A DNA stretch of 40,613 nucleotides, taken from positions 1 through 40,613 of the forward strand of contig JANYJE010000077.1 in assembly GCA_025408405.1 (NCBI GenBank), given 5' to 3'. This stretch comes from Nitrosomonadales bacterium (GTDB lineage Bacteria; Pseudomonadota; Gammaproteobacteria; Burkholderiales; Gallionellaceae). Positions 15,546-24,021 of this stretch are shown here, piece by piece. How positions within the stretch are numbered: the stretch's first letter is position 1; every line of letters begins with the position of its first letter. The translations under genes were made by a program, and so were the position numbers. The notes under the pieces were generated by a model. That model saw nothing but the letters and a program-made list of their open reading frames with translations. It did no database searches and was not told the origin of the DNA.

Positions 15546-16385
15546 ATGCTTAACAACCAACTGCTTGTCGCTGCCCTGACCTCCACTTTCGCGTTACCCG
15601 CTTTCGCAGCGGATGCTCCCGCTGCTCCTGCCGCTCCTTATACGCTTACCAGCAATGTAGGGTTTACGTCTGATTACGTTTTTAATGGTATTTCACAGAA
15701 CTACAGGACTCCGGCTCTGCAAGGTGGTTTTGATTTCGTTCATACCAATGGACTGTACTTGGGTACCTGGGCCTCCAACATCAGCGGCAATCAGTACACC
15801 AATGCCAGCATGGAATGGGACATCTACGGCGGCTATAACGGCACGCTCAGTGAGGAGCTGACTTACAACGCATGTCTGATACAAGTTGTTTATCCCGGCG
15901 GCAAAGCAACCAACGACACTCCTCCAGCGATTAGCGCTTATAAAAAATGGGACACAACTGAAGTCGTTGTTGGAGCAACCTGGAAGGGGCTGAATGTTAA
16001 ATACACCTATACCCTCACCGATTGGTACGGCATTGACGCCGTCGGTTTTACGCCAACAATGTGGGCGGATGGCTCCTCTACCGCGAACAGTGCGACTGCC
16101 GATTCCAAAGGTTCCGGCTATATCGAGATGAACTACAGCTACGAAGTGGCTGACAAACTGGTTGTGTTGGCTCATGCCGGCCACCAGAAAATCAACAACT
16201 TTGATTTGCTGAGCTATACCGACTACAAACTGGGCATTACCAAAGATGTTGCGGGTTATGTTTTTGGTGCTACCTATACCACCACCAATGGAACTGATAA
16301 CAGTCTGTACCATGTAAAAGCAAATGGTGATGACAAGGTATTGAGCGGCAGCATTGTTGCCGTGTCCGTTACACGTTCTTTCTAA
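15546..16385 (+). CDS. TorF-family putative porin (TIGR02001-type outer-membrane protein)
   Basis: This 279-residue protein has a signal peptide (cut after ALPAFA-A, residue about 20), a short Ala/Pro spacer, then a beta barrel starting TLTSNVGFTSDYVFNGISQ, the hallmark of the TIGR02001/TorF porin family, and ending with aromatic F (VSVTRSF), the outer-membrane assembly signal. The repeated YxxEMNYSYEV and GYVFGATYTTT-type strands fit a monomeric barrel of 12-14 strands. In betaproteobacteria this family often precedes glnK-amtB, suggesting uptake of ammonium or small nitrogen compounds. ATG at 15546 has AAAGGAAG upstream; a sigma-54 promoter lies 57-72 bases before it. Confidence 0.9.
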   Translation: MLNNQLLVAALTSTFALPAFAADAPAAPAAPYTLTSNVGFTSDYVFNGISQNYRTPALQGGFDFVHTNGLYLGTWASNISGNQYTNASMEWDIYGGYNGTLSEELTYNACLIQVVYPGGKATNDTPPAISAYKKWDTTEVVVGATWKGLNVKYTYTLTDWYGIDAVGFTPTMWADGSSTANSATADSKGSGYIEMNYSYEVADKLVVLAHAGHQKINNFDLLSYTDYKLGITKDVAGYVFGATYTTTNGTDNSLYHVKANGDDKVLSGSIVAVSVTRSF

Positions 16386-16402
16386 TTAGCCAGTAGATAC
16401 AA

Positions 16403-16419
16403 CGGGCACAAGCTGCCCG
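16403..16419 (+). other. Small hairpin in the torF-glnK intergenic region
   Basis: CGGGCA (16403-16408) pairs with TGCCCG (16414-16419) around a 5-base loop. There is no T run, so it is more likely an mRNA processing or stability hairpin, or a weak attenuator between porin and glnK, than a full terminator. Confidence 0.4.
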
Positions 16420-16424
16420 CTTAA

Positions 16425-16778
<354 letters not shown>

Positions 16779-16789
16779 GGAGCGACAAC

Positions 16790-18226
16790 ATGAAGAAATT
16801 AATATTGTTTTTTAGTTTGCTGGCCATGTTGTGCGGCATATCAGTTCCGGCTTACGCAGATGACGCAGCAGCTCCAGCAGCCACGGCAGCAACCACTGCT
16901 GCGGTTACGGCAGCGGCGCCTGCGGCGGCCGCACCTGTGCCCAACAAGGGTGACACTGCATGGATGCTGATGGCGACCGTGCTGGTGATCCTGATGACAA
17001 TTCCCGGCCTGGCATTGTTTTACGGTGGTCTGGTGCGCAGCAAGAACATGCTGTCTGTACTCACCCAAGTGTTCGTCATCTTCTGTGTAATCGCTATCCT
17101 GTGGGTAGTGTACGGATACAGCCTGGCCTTTAGTGCAGGTGGCAGCCTGAATGACTTTATCGGCGGATTCTCCAAGTCCTTCCTGTTCGGCATTACGCCT
17201 GACTCAGTTGCTGAAACGTTCAGCAAGGGCGTGGTTATCCCCGAGATGTTGTTCATGGTGTTCCAGCTCACCTTCGCTGCCATCACTGTGGCACTGACTG
17301 TAGGCGGCCTTGCTGAGCGTATCAAGTTCTCTGCACTGCTGGTGTTTGCTGTGCTGTGGTTCACTTTTTCCTACTTGCCTATGGCGCATATGGTGTGGTT
17401 CTGGGGAGGCCCATCTGCTTTTGCCGACCCTGCCGGTTTCATCTTCGGCAAGGGGGCGCTGGATTTCGCCGGTGGTACCGTGGTGCATATCAACGCCGCC
17501 ATGGGCGCACTGATGGGCGCTATCGTGCTGGGCAAACGCATCGGCTACGGCAAGGAATCACTGGCTCCGCACAGCCTGACCATGACCATGGTGGGTGCGG
17601 CACTGTTGTGGGTGGGCTGGTTCGGCTTTAACGCCGGCTCCAACCTGGAAGCCACTGGTACCGCAGTACTGGCGATGGTTAACACGGTTGTAGCTACTGC
17701 CGCCGCCGCACTGTCATGGATGTTTGTTGAATGGATGTTGCGCGGCAAGCCCAGCATGTTGGGTGTTGCTTCCGGTGCGGTTGCAGGATTGGTAGTTGTC
17801 ACGCCGGCCTGCGGTTACGTTGGCCCAATGGGCGCCATCGTGCTGGGTCTGGTCGGTGGAGTACTGTGCTTCTGGGGCGTCACCGGTCTGAAGAAAATGC
17901 TGGGCATCGATGACTCGCTGGACGTATTCGGTGTGCACGGTGTAGGTGGTATGGTGGGTGCTCTGGGCACCGGCATATTCGCAGCGCCTGCTCTTGGCGG
18001 CACCGGCGTATTCGACTACGCAACCGGCAAAATCGCCGAGTATTCCATCGTCGGGCAGGTTACCAGCCAGGCTTGGGGGGTAGGCGTTACCATCCTGTGG
18101 TCCGGTATCGTCAGCTTCGTGCTGTTCAAGCTGATCGATATGGTGATAGGCCTGCGTGTGACCGAAGAAGCGGAACGCGAAGGTCTGGATACTGCCACTC
18201 ACGGCGAGCGCGCCTACAACCTGTAA
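16790..18226 (+). CDS. amtB: Ammonium transporter AmtB
   Basis: AmtB is a trimeric inner-membrane channel for ammonium. The 478-residue sequence has a cleavable signal (residues 1-24), an unusually Ala-rich spacer (about 25-50), then 11 membrane helices. Diagnostic motifs are DTAWMLMATVLVILMTIPGL, the pore His in AHMVWFWGG (about 199-207), GGTVVHINAAMGALMGAIV, and the second pore His in FGVHGVGGMVGALGTG (about 380). The C-terminal tail TEEAEREGLDTATHGERAYN is the conserved GlnK-binding tail. It starts 11 bases after glnK with AAGGAG. A terminator at 18289 closes the operon. Confidence 0.97.
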   Translation: MKKLILFFSLLAMLCGISVPAYADDAAAPAATAATTAAVTAAAPAAAAPVPNKGDTAWMLMATVLVILMTIPGLALFYGGLVRSKNMLSVLTQVFVIFCVIAILWVVYGYSLAFSAGGSLNDFIGGFSKSFLFGITPDSVAETFSKGVVIPEMLFMVFQLTFAAITVALTVGGLAERIKFSALLVFAVLWFTFSYLPMAHMVWFWGGPSAFADPAGFIFGKGALDFAGGTVVHINAAMGALMGAIVLGKRIGYGKESLAPHSLTMTMVGAALLWVGWFGFNAGSNLEATGTAVLAMVNTVVATAAAALSWMFVEWMLRGKPSMLGVASGAVAGLVVVTPACGYVGPMGAIVLGLVGGVLCFWGVTGLKKMLGIDDSLDVFGVHGVGGMVGALGTGIFAAPALGGTGVFDYATGKIAEYSIVGQVTSQAWGVGVTILWSGIVSFVLFKLIDMVIGLRVTEEAEREGLDTATHGERAYNL

Positions 18227-18288
18227 CCCATCTCTGTGCGATGATTAAATAATCCCTCTTCTCCAGGAGCCTCCCCGGCTCCGTTCGC

Positions 18289-18316
18289 AAGGGCACCGCA
18301 AGGTGCCCTTTTTTTA
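18289..18316 (+). terminator. Rho-independent terminator of the glnK-amtB operon
   Basis: AAGGGCACC (18289-18297) and GGTGCCCTT (18302-18310) form a perfect 9-bp stem with loop GCAA, followed by a T run to 18315. It also lies just past the end of the convergent kinase gene. Confidence 0.93.
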
Positions 18317-18324
18317 TCGTCAAT

Positions 18325-19278
18325 TTATCCCCCGAAGGATTCAGGCATCGCACTACGCGAGAAGCCGCTTCTGGAAAACTCCCGATCCGCCGACATGTAG
18401 TTAGACAGGACAGCTTGCGTGGCCATACTAAAACCGCGATACGAGTCCATGTCGTATTCGGACATACGTATAACGTGTGCGGCATTGCCGAAATCTTTCA
18501 GGAATTCATCCCATGTGGCGTAGCGGTCAGTGGCATTTTTTTGCAGGGCGCGATTGATTACCGCAACCAATTCCTGCGGCAATTCCTTGCGGTATTTTTC
18601 GATCGGCGTGATCGGATCGTTGAGAACAGCGCTGCGGGCAGCGGCGCTCGACTCTGCCTCAAAAGTATTTTTACCGCTCAGCAAACGATACAGCACCGCA
18701 CCGAGCGAGTAGATGTCAGCGCGCTGGTCGAGCGGCTCGCCATTCAGCTGCTCCGGCGACATATAGGCCAGACTGCCCGCCACCATCGAGCCCAATTCCT
18801 GGCTCGGCACTGCACAACCGAAATCGGCAAGCTTGGCGGTGCCGTTTGTCATCAGGATGATGTTCGCGGGCTTCACATCGCGATGCACGATGCCCAGGCC
18901 TGCCGCATAGTTCAACGCGCTGCCCACCTGTTCGATAATGGACACCACCGTTTTGATGGGCAACAGGTTATCTGCATATTCGTAGTGATCCAGCGAAACG
19001 CCACGGGCATATTCCATCACCAGGTAGGCGCCACTTTTCTCTTTGAGATCGGCACTCAAAACACGCACAATATTCTTGTGGTGCAGCTTCTTCCCGAGCT
19101 CGACTTCTGTAAGAAACATCTTCTTGTGCCACTCGGACTGCGCATCTTTGGTGAATTGCTTGATCGCAATCATGGAGAACGAGTCGTCCTGTGCCAGGTA
19201 AACATCCGAAGTGGCACCCGCACCGAGTTGTCGTATGACGGAGTATTTTCCAATACGGAGAGGAGGAATCGGCGGCAT
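18325..19278 (-). CDS. Hanks-type serine/threonine protein kinase
   Basis: The kinase domain fills residues 9-270 of 317: Gly-rich loop QLGAGATSDVYLAQ (17-30), catalytic Lys in IAIKQF (about 40), hinge VMEYARG, catalytic loop HRDVKPANI (about 135-143), DFG (about 157-159), activation-segment SPEQ and RADIYSLG. The C-terminal 45 residues (SEYDMDSYRGFSMATQAV...) are Ser/Arg-rich without a membrane helix or PASTA repeat, so the enzyme should be cytoplasmic. No phosphatase or FHA partner is adjacent; the nearest upstream genes on the same strand are two HD-GYP-like regulators. There is no ribosome site before ATG 19278, but a TAATTAC/GTAATTA palindrome lies at 19283-19296. Substrates are unknown. 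Confidence 0.93.
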   Translation of the reverse strand: MPPIPPLRIGKYSVIRQLGAGATSDVYLAQDDSFSMIAIKQFTKDAQSEWHKKMFLTEVELGKKLHHKNIVRVLSADLKEKSGAYLVMEYARGVSLDHYEYADNLLPIKTVVSIIEQVGSALNYAAGLGIVHRDVKPANIILMTNGTAKLADFGCAVPSQELGSMVAGSLAYMSPEQLNGEPLDQRADIYSLGAVLYRLLSGKNTFEAESSAAARSAVLNDPITPIEKYRKELPQELVAVINRALQKNATDRYATWDEFLKDFGNAAHVIRMSEYDMDSYRGFSMATQAVLSNYMSADREFSRSGFSRSAMPESFGG

Positions 19279-19282
19279 TAAA

Positions 19283-19296
19283 TAATTACGTAATTA
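19283..19296. repeat. 14-bp perfect AT palindrome upstream of the kinase gene
   Basis: TAATTAC directly abuts GTAATTA, 5-18 bases in front of the kinase start codon. It may be an operator or part of a promoter. The kinase lacks a normal ribosome site, so the 5' end here is unusual. Confidence 0.4.
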
Positions 19297-19468
19297 CGAA
19301 ACCGGGTCAAAGCCCACTTCACTGCGATTGTGTTTACTGCCCAACTCTGATGACATATTTCCTGACAGGTCGTGGCCACCCATTCGGAGTCGAATTTCCT
19401 GGCGCTGTTTAGCATGTCACCCGCGCGTAGTATGCCATTTATTGTGGTATTGCATCAGCCTGCTTCCG

Positions 19469-20767
19469 CTAAAACAATCTGCCGCCTGCACCGTAAAGAT
19501 CTTCCATCTGGCCCACCCAGGCAATCACCACCTTGCCTTGCAGGGTCATGTCTGTCGCATACTTTGGCCAGCGACGTTTAACCATCAGCATGGTTTCCCG
19601 AATTTGCCAGATGATTTCCAGACTGAGCTGGTCTAGCTCAGCCAGTCCACGCGGGTCGTCCTCGATGCCACTGGTTAGGAATTGTTTGTCGATGAGGCTG
19701 ATGCCGGCATCCTGCAGGGTCAGGTTCAGGCTGGCCAGGTGCTGCTGGATAAAAGCAGCAGCGCTTTGTGGCTTGGCCGCAGTGCCGCCCAGAAGATCCT
19801 GCCATGTATTAAACGCCAGCGCGATTTTATTTATCTGCCCATGTATTTTCTGCATGCTGATGCGGTCTGCCTTGCTATTGCTCACCGGCAAACGTTTTGC
19901 CTCATAACCATACAAGACTGACAGATAGCCCAGCAGATTAGACGCAAACTGTTGTGAGTTAAGCTTGCATATCATCTCCAGCCTCACCGCGCCCCACAAG
20001 CCCTGACATACCTTGCTGCTGGCAACTTCTGCCAGCGCAAGAATCTGTCCGGCACGACTGATTTCATTACCGCGCAAACCGGATGGGTAGCCGCTGCCAT
20101 CCAGCCGTTCATGATGCTGCAGCACAGCATTGAGAATTTCCGGTGCGAGCGCAGGTGCGTTCGCCAGAATACGATGTGTCGTTGCGGGGTGTGCATAAAT
20201 CTGTTGACGCTCTTCTTCACTCAGGCGGAAATTGGAATCAAACAGCTGGGGGTTAAAACGCAATTCTCCGAGGTCGTGAAACAGGCCGGCGGATGCTATT
20301 TCGACCAGCGACTGTTGCGCCAGGCCCAGGCGCATGCCGAGGTAGATGCTGATTAACGCTACCATAATGCTGTGCGCGAACATTTGCGGCCGCCTTTCCC
20401 GGGCCAGCGTCAGCAGAAAGTGGGTCTGTGCTGCAAACGGTATAGATTGCAATGGCAGCAACAGCTCTGCACGATTGGGCAACGCCTGCGCCATGCGGGC
20501 CAGCATGGGGTTGCCTTGCAACAGCTGCTGCGCCACGCCGGCAATCTCGTCATGCGTGATGCCGTCTTTTACCACCAGACACTGTTCAAAAGGCGGCGTC
20601 ATGCTGTGCAGGGCAAGACGCTTGAAAAAGGCTGAGTCAAGCTGCACATCCTCGCCCACCAGTTTGAGCCCCGTTTTGGAAAAAATGGGTTTACTGCTGG
20701 TTACCGTCAGAATATCCGACAACTCCATAACGCTACGCGTGTAATGTGCCTCGTTATATTCTTGCAT
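19469..20767 (-). CDS. HD-GYP-like domain protein, paralogue 1
   Basis: This 432-residue protein has an N-terminal domain (residues 1-125) shared with its neighbour and of unknown role, a HD-GYP-like domain (about 125-290) and a helical C-terminal region. Visible motifs are HDLGELRFN where active enzymes have HDIGK, then HHERLDGSGYPSGLRGNEI, a good copy of the HHExxDGxGYP signature. HD-GYP proteins hydrolyse cyclic di-GMP; the K-to-E change in HDxGK and the atypical size leave activity uncertain. No membrane segment is seen. It shares its full length, about 45 percent by eye, with the product of 20912-22207, so the two arose by tandem duplication. The ATG at 20767 lacks a ribosome site. Confidence 0.85.
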   Translation of the reverse strand: MQEYNEAHYTRSVMELSDILTVTSSKPIFSKTGLKLVGEDVQLDSAFFKRLALHSMTPPFEQCLVVKDGITHDEIAGVAQQLLQGNPMLARMAQALPNRAELLLPLQSIPFAAQTHFLLTLARERRPQMFAHSIMVALISIYLGMRLGLAQQSLVEIASAGLFHDLGELRFNPQLFDSNFRLSEEERQQIYAHPATTHRILANAPALAPEILNAVLQHHERLDGSGYPSGLRGNEISRAGQILALAEVASSKVCQGLWGAVRLEMICKLNSQQFASNLLGYLSVLYGYEAKRLPVSNSKADRISMQKIHGQINKIALAFNTWQDLLGGTAAKPQSAAAFIQQHLASLNLTLQDAGISLIDKQFLTSGIEDDPRGLAELDQLSLEIIWQIRETMLMVKRRWPKYATDMTLQGKVVIAWVGQMEDLYGAGGRLF

Positions 20768-20773
20768 ATGACA

Positions 20774-20905
20774 TTAGCCAGACTGGCTGTCCATTTGATT
20801 TTGAAAGTTGCGCACCAGCAATTCCCGTATTTCGTTCATTCTGCATGACAAGCAAATCTCTTGCGACATCCCGGAATTGAGTAAATCCGCATCTGCCCTG
20901 CTCAT
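20774..20905 (-). CDS. Possible 43-aa small protein with CxxC between the HD-GYP genes
   Basis: An open frame from ATG 20905 to TAA 20776-20774 encodes MSRADADLLNSG followed by MSQEICLSCRMNEIRELLV and ending NQMDSQSG. It begins 6 bases after the stop of HD-GYP paralogue 2 and ends 6 bases before, and in the same frame as, paralogue 1. It has a CLSC motif and a predicted amphipathic helix (MNEIRELLVRNFQNQ). No ribosome site is obvious. A second frame (ATG 20912, 52 codons) overlaps it, so this call is tentative. It could be a coupled small gene or a spacer that allows re-initiation on paralogue 1. Confidence 0.35.
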   Translation of the reverse strand: MSRADADLLNSGMSQEICLSCRMNEIRELLVRNFQNQMDSQSG

Positions 20906-20911
20906 ACGACA

Positions 20912-22207
20912 TCAGTTAGGTGTCCTTTCAAGCACGTCCAGCAACAGCTCCTGCATATAATCCATCCAGCTTTTTACCACCGCTCCCTGTGAGGTCACAT
21001 CGGACCGGTAATTTGGCCAGCGGCGCTGAACTTCAAATATGGTTTCCTTGATCTGCCACAGCGCCTCCTTGCTAAGCTGATCAAGCTCTGCAAGGCCCTT
21101 CTCATCCTGCTCCATCCCGGCGGTGGCAAGATTTTTGTCGGAGGTATTAATGCCTGCATCCAGCGTGGCCACCATTAAACTGGTCAAATGTTGCTGCATG
21201 TAGGATGCCGCCGTTCGCGGCTGAACCGGTGTGTTGTCAAGCAAACGCTGCCAGAAATTGAAAGCCAGCCTGATGTGATTAAGCTGGTTATGTATGTGTT
21301 CTACTCTGACATGCGGAGACACAACAACGCCATTTTTCTCATCTTCATACATTACGGACATAAAGCCGAGCAAGTTGGCACCAAAGCGCTGCGCATTCAG
21401 TTTGAGTGTAATTTCCAGGCGCGCCTCACCATCGCACGCACTTTGCTCCAGAACGCTTCCAGCCACTTCTGCAATCATCAGAATTTGCGCTGCTCTGGTT
21501 ATTTCATTGCCGCTCAATCCATGTGGGTAACCGCTTCCATCCATGCGTTCGTGGTGTTGCATCACGGCATTGATGGTCTCCATTGAGTATATCCTGCTGT
21601 TTTGCAGAATACGCCTGGATATATCTGGATGCCCGTAGAGTTGCTGCCGTTCCTGCGTCGTCAAGTGCGCTTTGAAATCAAGCAGCCGCTGATCCAGACA
21701 CAACTCTCCCAGATCATGGCACAAACCTGCGCAGGCAAGATCGACCAGCCGCTGTTGCGACATGCCAAGGCGAATGCCCAAATAAATACTGATCAATGCA
21801 GCCATGATGCTGTGAGTCAGTGCATGCGGCCTCCGTTCACGCGCGAGTGTCAGCATAAACACAACGGGCTCGCTCAAAGCTACAACCCGCAACGGCTGCA
21901 GCAGGTCAGCGTCTGCTGGCAACAGTTTCACCATCCGTGCAAGTGGGGGCTCGCTCTGCATCAGCAGCTGCGCCCTTGCCACCAGCTCGTCGTTACTCAC
22001 GCCATTTTCCACCACCAGGCACTCCTCCAGCGGTGGCATGATGCTGTGCTGAGCCAGTCGTTCAAAAAACGTCGGGTTCAGGCGCACGCCATTATTCACC
22101 AGTTTCAAACCTGTCCTGGAAAATATGGCCTGGCTGGTAATGACAGGAAGAATGTCGGACAGCTCAATCACGCTCCGCGTATAGGATGTTTCAAAATTCT
22201 CATGCAT
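20912..22207 (-). CDS. HD-GYP-like domain protein, paralogue 2
   Basis: This 431-residue protein matches paralogue 1 from end to end: TSYTRSVIELSDIL start, then FSRTGLKLVNNGVRLNP, the HD motif CHDLGELCLD, HHERMDGSGYPHGLSGNEI, and the C-terminal RRWPNYRSDVTSQGAVVKSW. As in paralogue 1, the canonical HDIGK is HDLGE, so both share the change. ATG 22207 (MHENFETSYTR) is chosen because its N-terminus aligns with paralogue 1; the frame extends upstream into purU. It lies 11 bases after the purU stop. A role in cyclic-di-GMP turnover or sensing is inferred from the family; a degenerate, binding-only role is equally possible. Confidence 0.85.
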   Translation of the reverse strand: MHENFETSYTRSVIELSDILPVITSQAIFSRTGLKLVNNGVRLNPTFFERLAQHSIMPPLEECLVVENGVSNDELVARAQLLMQSEPPLARMVKLLPADADLLQPLRVVALSEPVVFMLTLARERRPHALTHSIMAALISIYLGIRLGMSQQRLVDLACAGLCHDLGELCLDQRLLDFKAHLTTQERQQLYGHPDISRRILQNSRIYSMETINAVMQHHERMDGSGYPHGLSGNEITRAAQILMIAEVAGSVLEQSACDGEARLEITLKLNAQRFGANLLGFMSVMYEDEKNGVVVSPHVRVEHIHNQLNHIRLAFNFWQRLLDNTPVQPRTAASYMQQHLTSLMVATLDAGINTSDKNLATAGMEQDEKGLAELDQLSKEALWQIKETIFEVQRRWPNYRSDVTSQGAVVKSWMDYMQELLLDVLERTPN

Positions 22208-22218
22208 GATTGCCGCTG

Positions 22219-23094
22219 CTATTTGAACACGATGGTTTTGTTGCCGCACACCAGCACGCGGTCTTCCACGTGGTAGCGCAAGCCGCGCGCAAGGACGGTT
22301 TTTTCTATGTCGCGACCATAGCGCACCATGTCTTCCACGCTGTCGCCGTGGTCGATGCGCACCGTGTCCTGCTCGATGATGGGGCCGTCATCCAGCTCTT
22401 CCGTGACGTAATGGCAGGTTGCGCCTATCAGTTTCACACCGCGTGTATAAGCCTGGTGATAGGGTTTGGCACCCGCAAAAGAGGGCAGAAAGCTGTGGTG
22501 GATATTGATCACGCGCCCGGCATGGCGACGACAAAAATCCGGCGGCAGAATTTGCATGAAGCGCGCCAGCACCAGAATATCGCCCCGGGATTTTTCATAC
22601 AGTGCTGCGATCTTCTCGAACGCAGCAGCTTTGGCCACTGCATCATTTCCCTGCATGTCCACATGGATGAATGGAATGCCATGCCACTCGACAAAACTGC
22701 GCAGGTCGTCGTGGTTGGAGATCACGCAGATAATGTCCACCAGAAGCTCGCCGTTGCGCCAGCGATGCAGCAAATCGTTCAGGCAATGATCCTGCTTGCT
22801 TACCAGAATCACCACGCGCTTCAGCTGTGCAGAGTCGCTTATCTGCCACTCCATCTCAAATTCGCGTGCCAGCCCGGCAAACAAGCTGCTCAGCCCGGCA
22901 CCGTCAAACGGCAGGCTGTCTGCCAGTATTTCCTGGCGCATGAAGAAACGGCCGGTGTCGGCATCTGCATGGTAGCTCGCCTCCACAATCCAGCCGCCGT
23001 GCTGTGCGAAGAAACCGCTCACTGCGGCAACAATGCCCACCCGGTCTGGGCATGACAGTGTCAGGGTATAACGGCGTGCCGGGTTCATTGGCAT
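22219..23094 (-). CDS. purU: Formyltetrahydrofolate deformylase
   Basis: PurU hydrolyses 10-formyl-THF to THF and formate, balancing one-carbon pools and feeding formate to purine synthesis. The 291 residues comprise an ACT regulatory domain (1-85, LTLSCPDRVGIVAAVSGFF) and a formyltransferase-like catalytic domain with VISNHDDLR, HHSFLPSFAGAKPYHQAYTRGVKLIGATCHYV and DDGPIIEQDTVRIDH, containing the Asn/His/Asp active-site set. Two in-frame ATGs (23094 and 23088) compete, with no clear ribosome site before either. The length is normal for the family. Confidence 0.95.
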   Translation of the reverse strand: MPMNPARRYTLTLSCPDRVGIVAAVSGFFAQHGGWIVEASYHADADTGRFFMRQEILADSLPFDGAGLSSLFAGLAREFEMEWQISDSAQLKRVVILVSKQDHCLNDLLHRWRNGELLVDIICVISNHDDLRSFVEWHGIPFIHVDMQGNDAVAKAAAFEKIAALYEKSRGDILVLARFMQILPPDFCRRHAGRVINIHHSFLPSFAGAKPYHQAYTRGVKLIGATCHYVTEELDDGPIIEQDTVRIDHGDSVEDMVRYGRDIEKTVLARGLRYHVEDRVLVCGNKTIVFK

Positions 23095-23204
23095 CGTTCA
23101 ATTAATAAGATATGAAGCAAGGCTATCCTTCCAAAATATTTTGTTTCATGCTCATTCTAGCCGAAGCTATCCGCATTTTAATACCTCGCCATACAGCAGC
23201 TTAA

Positions 23205-24008
23205 TCAGGCAAACTCCGGCGGCAAGCGCTGCGCCACGACCGTGTCTCCCCACAACAATGAAATGATACGGCTGGCTTGCGCCGCATCGCCACTGCTCCA
23301 GAATTCTACGGCAGCCTGTTTAGCCGGCATGCGCCCGGGCCACTCTTCCTGCAGACGCCGATGCAATTGCCGCGCAACCGCCGCGCCGGTATCTATCAAG
23401 GTCATTTCACCCCCCGCTACTGTGCTGATCAAAGGACTCAGGAAGGGGTAATGGGTACATCCAAGAATCAGTGTATCGGCTCCACGTTCCAGTAATGGCA
23501 CGGTATAGCGCTCGACCAGATGCTTCGCTTCGGAGCCGTGCAGGTCGCCTCGCTCAACCACTTCGACCAGCCCCGGGCAACCCTGGGTGACGATCTCGAC
23601 AGTGCCCGCATATTTCTCCAGGAGTGCGGCAAAACGCGCGCTCTCCAAGGTGCCGACGGTCGCCAACACACCGACCACCCCGCTGCGAGTTGCGGCTACC
23701 GCCGGCTTGACTGCGGGCTCCATCGCCACGATGGGCAGGTTGTAGCTGGCGCGCAACGTGGCAGCTGCCGCTGCGGTGGCAGTATTGCAAGCAATGACGA
23801 TGGCCTCGGCACCCAGCCCGACGAGGAAGCGGGTAAGGGCAAGTGAGCGCGCTTCGATATAAGCAGGGGATTTGTCGCCGTAGGGGACGTGCGCGGAATC
23901 GGCCACGTAGATCAGGCGCGCATCGGGCAGGGCAGTGCGGATGTGCTGCAGCACCGAGAGGCCGCCTACACCCGAATCAAATACGCCGATGGTGCGTGCA
24001 TTATTCAT
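23205..24008 (-). CDS. murI: Glutamate racemase
   Basis: MurI converts L- to D-glutamate for peptidoglycan in the cytoplasm. The 267-residue sequence has the catalytic pair Cys in IACNTATA (about 74) and Cys in LGCTHYPFL (about 184), plus the N-terminal [13 protein letters not shown] and [13 protein letters not shown]. These are complete and normally spaced. It starts 13 bases downstream of the stop of the YbiT-type ABC-F gene, probably in one transcription unit with it. Confidence 0.96.
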   Translation of the reverse strand: MNNARTIGVFDSGVGGLSVLQHIRTALPDARLIYVADSAHVPYGDKSPAYIEARSLALTRFLVGLGAEAIVIACNTATAAAAATLRASYNLPIVAMEPAVKPAVAATRSGVVGVLATVGTLESARFAALLEKYAGTVEIVTQGCPGLVEVVERGDLHGSEAKHLVERYTVPLLERGADTLILGCTHYPFLSPLISTVAGGEMTLIDTGAAVARQLHRRLQEEWPGRMPAKQAAVEFWSSGDAAQASRIISLLWGDTVVAQRLPPEFA

Positions 24009-24021
24009 GCGGTGAATTTAC

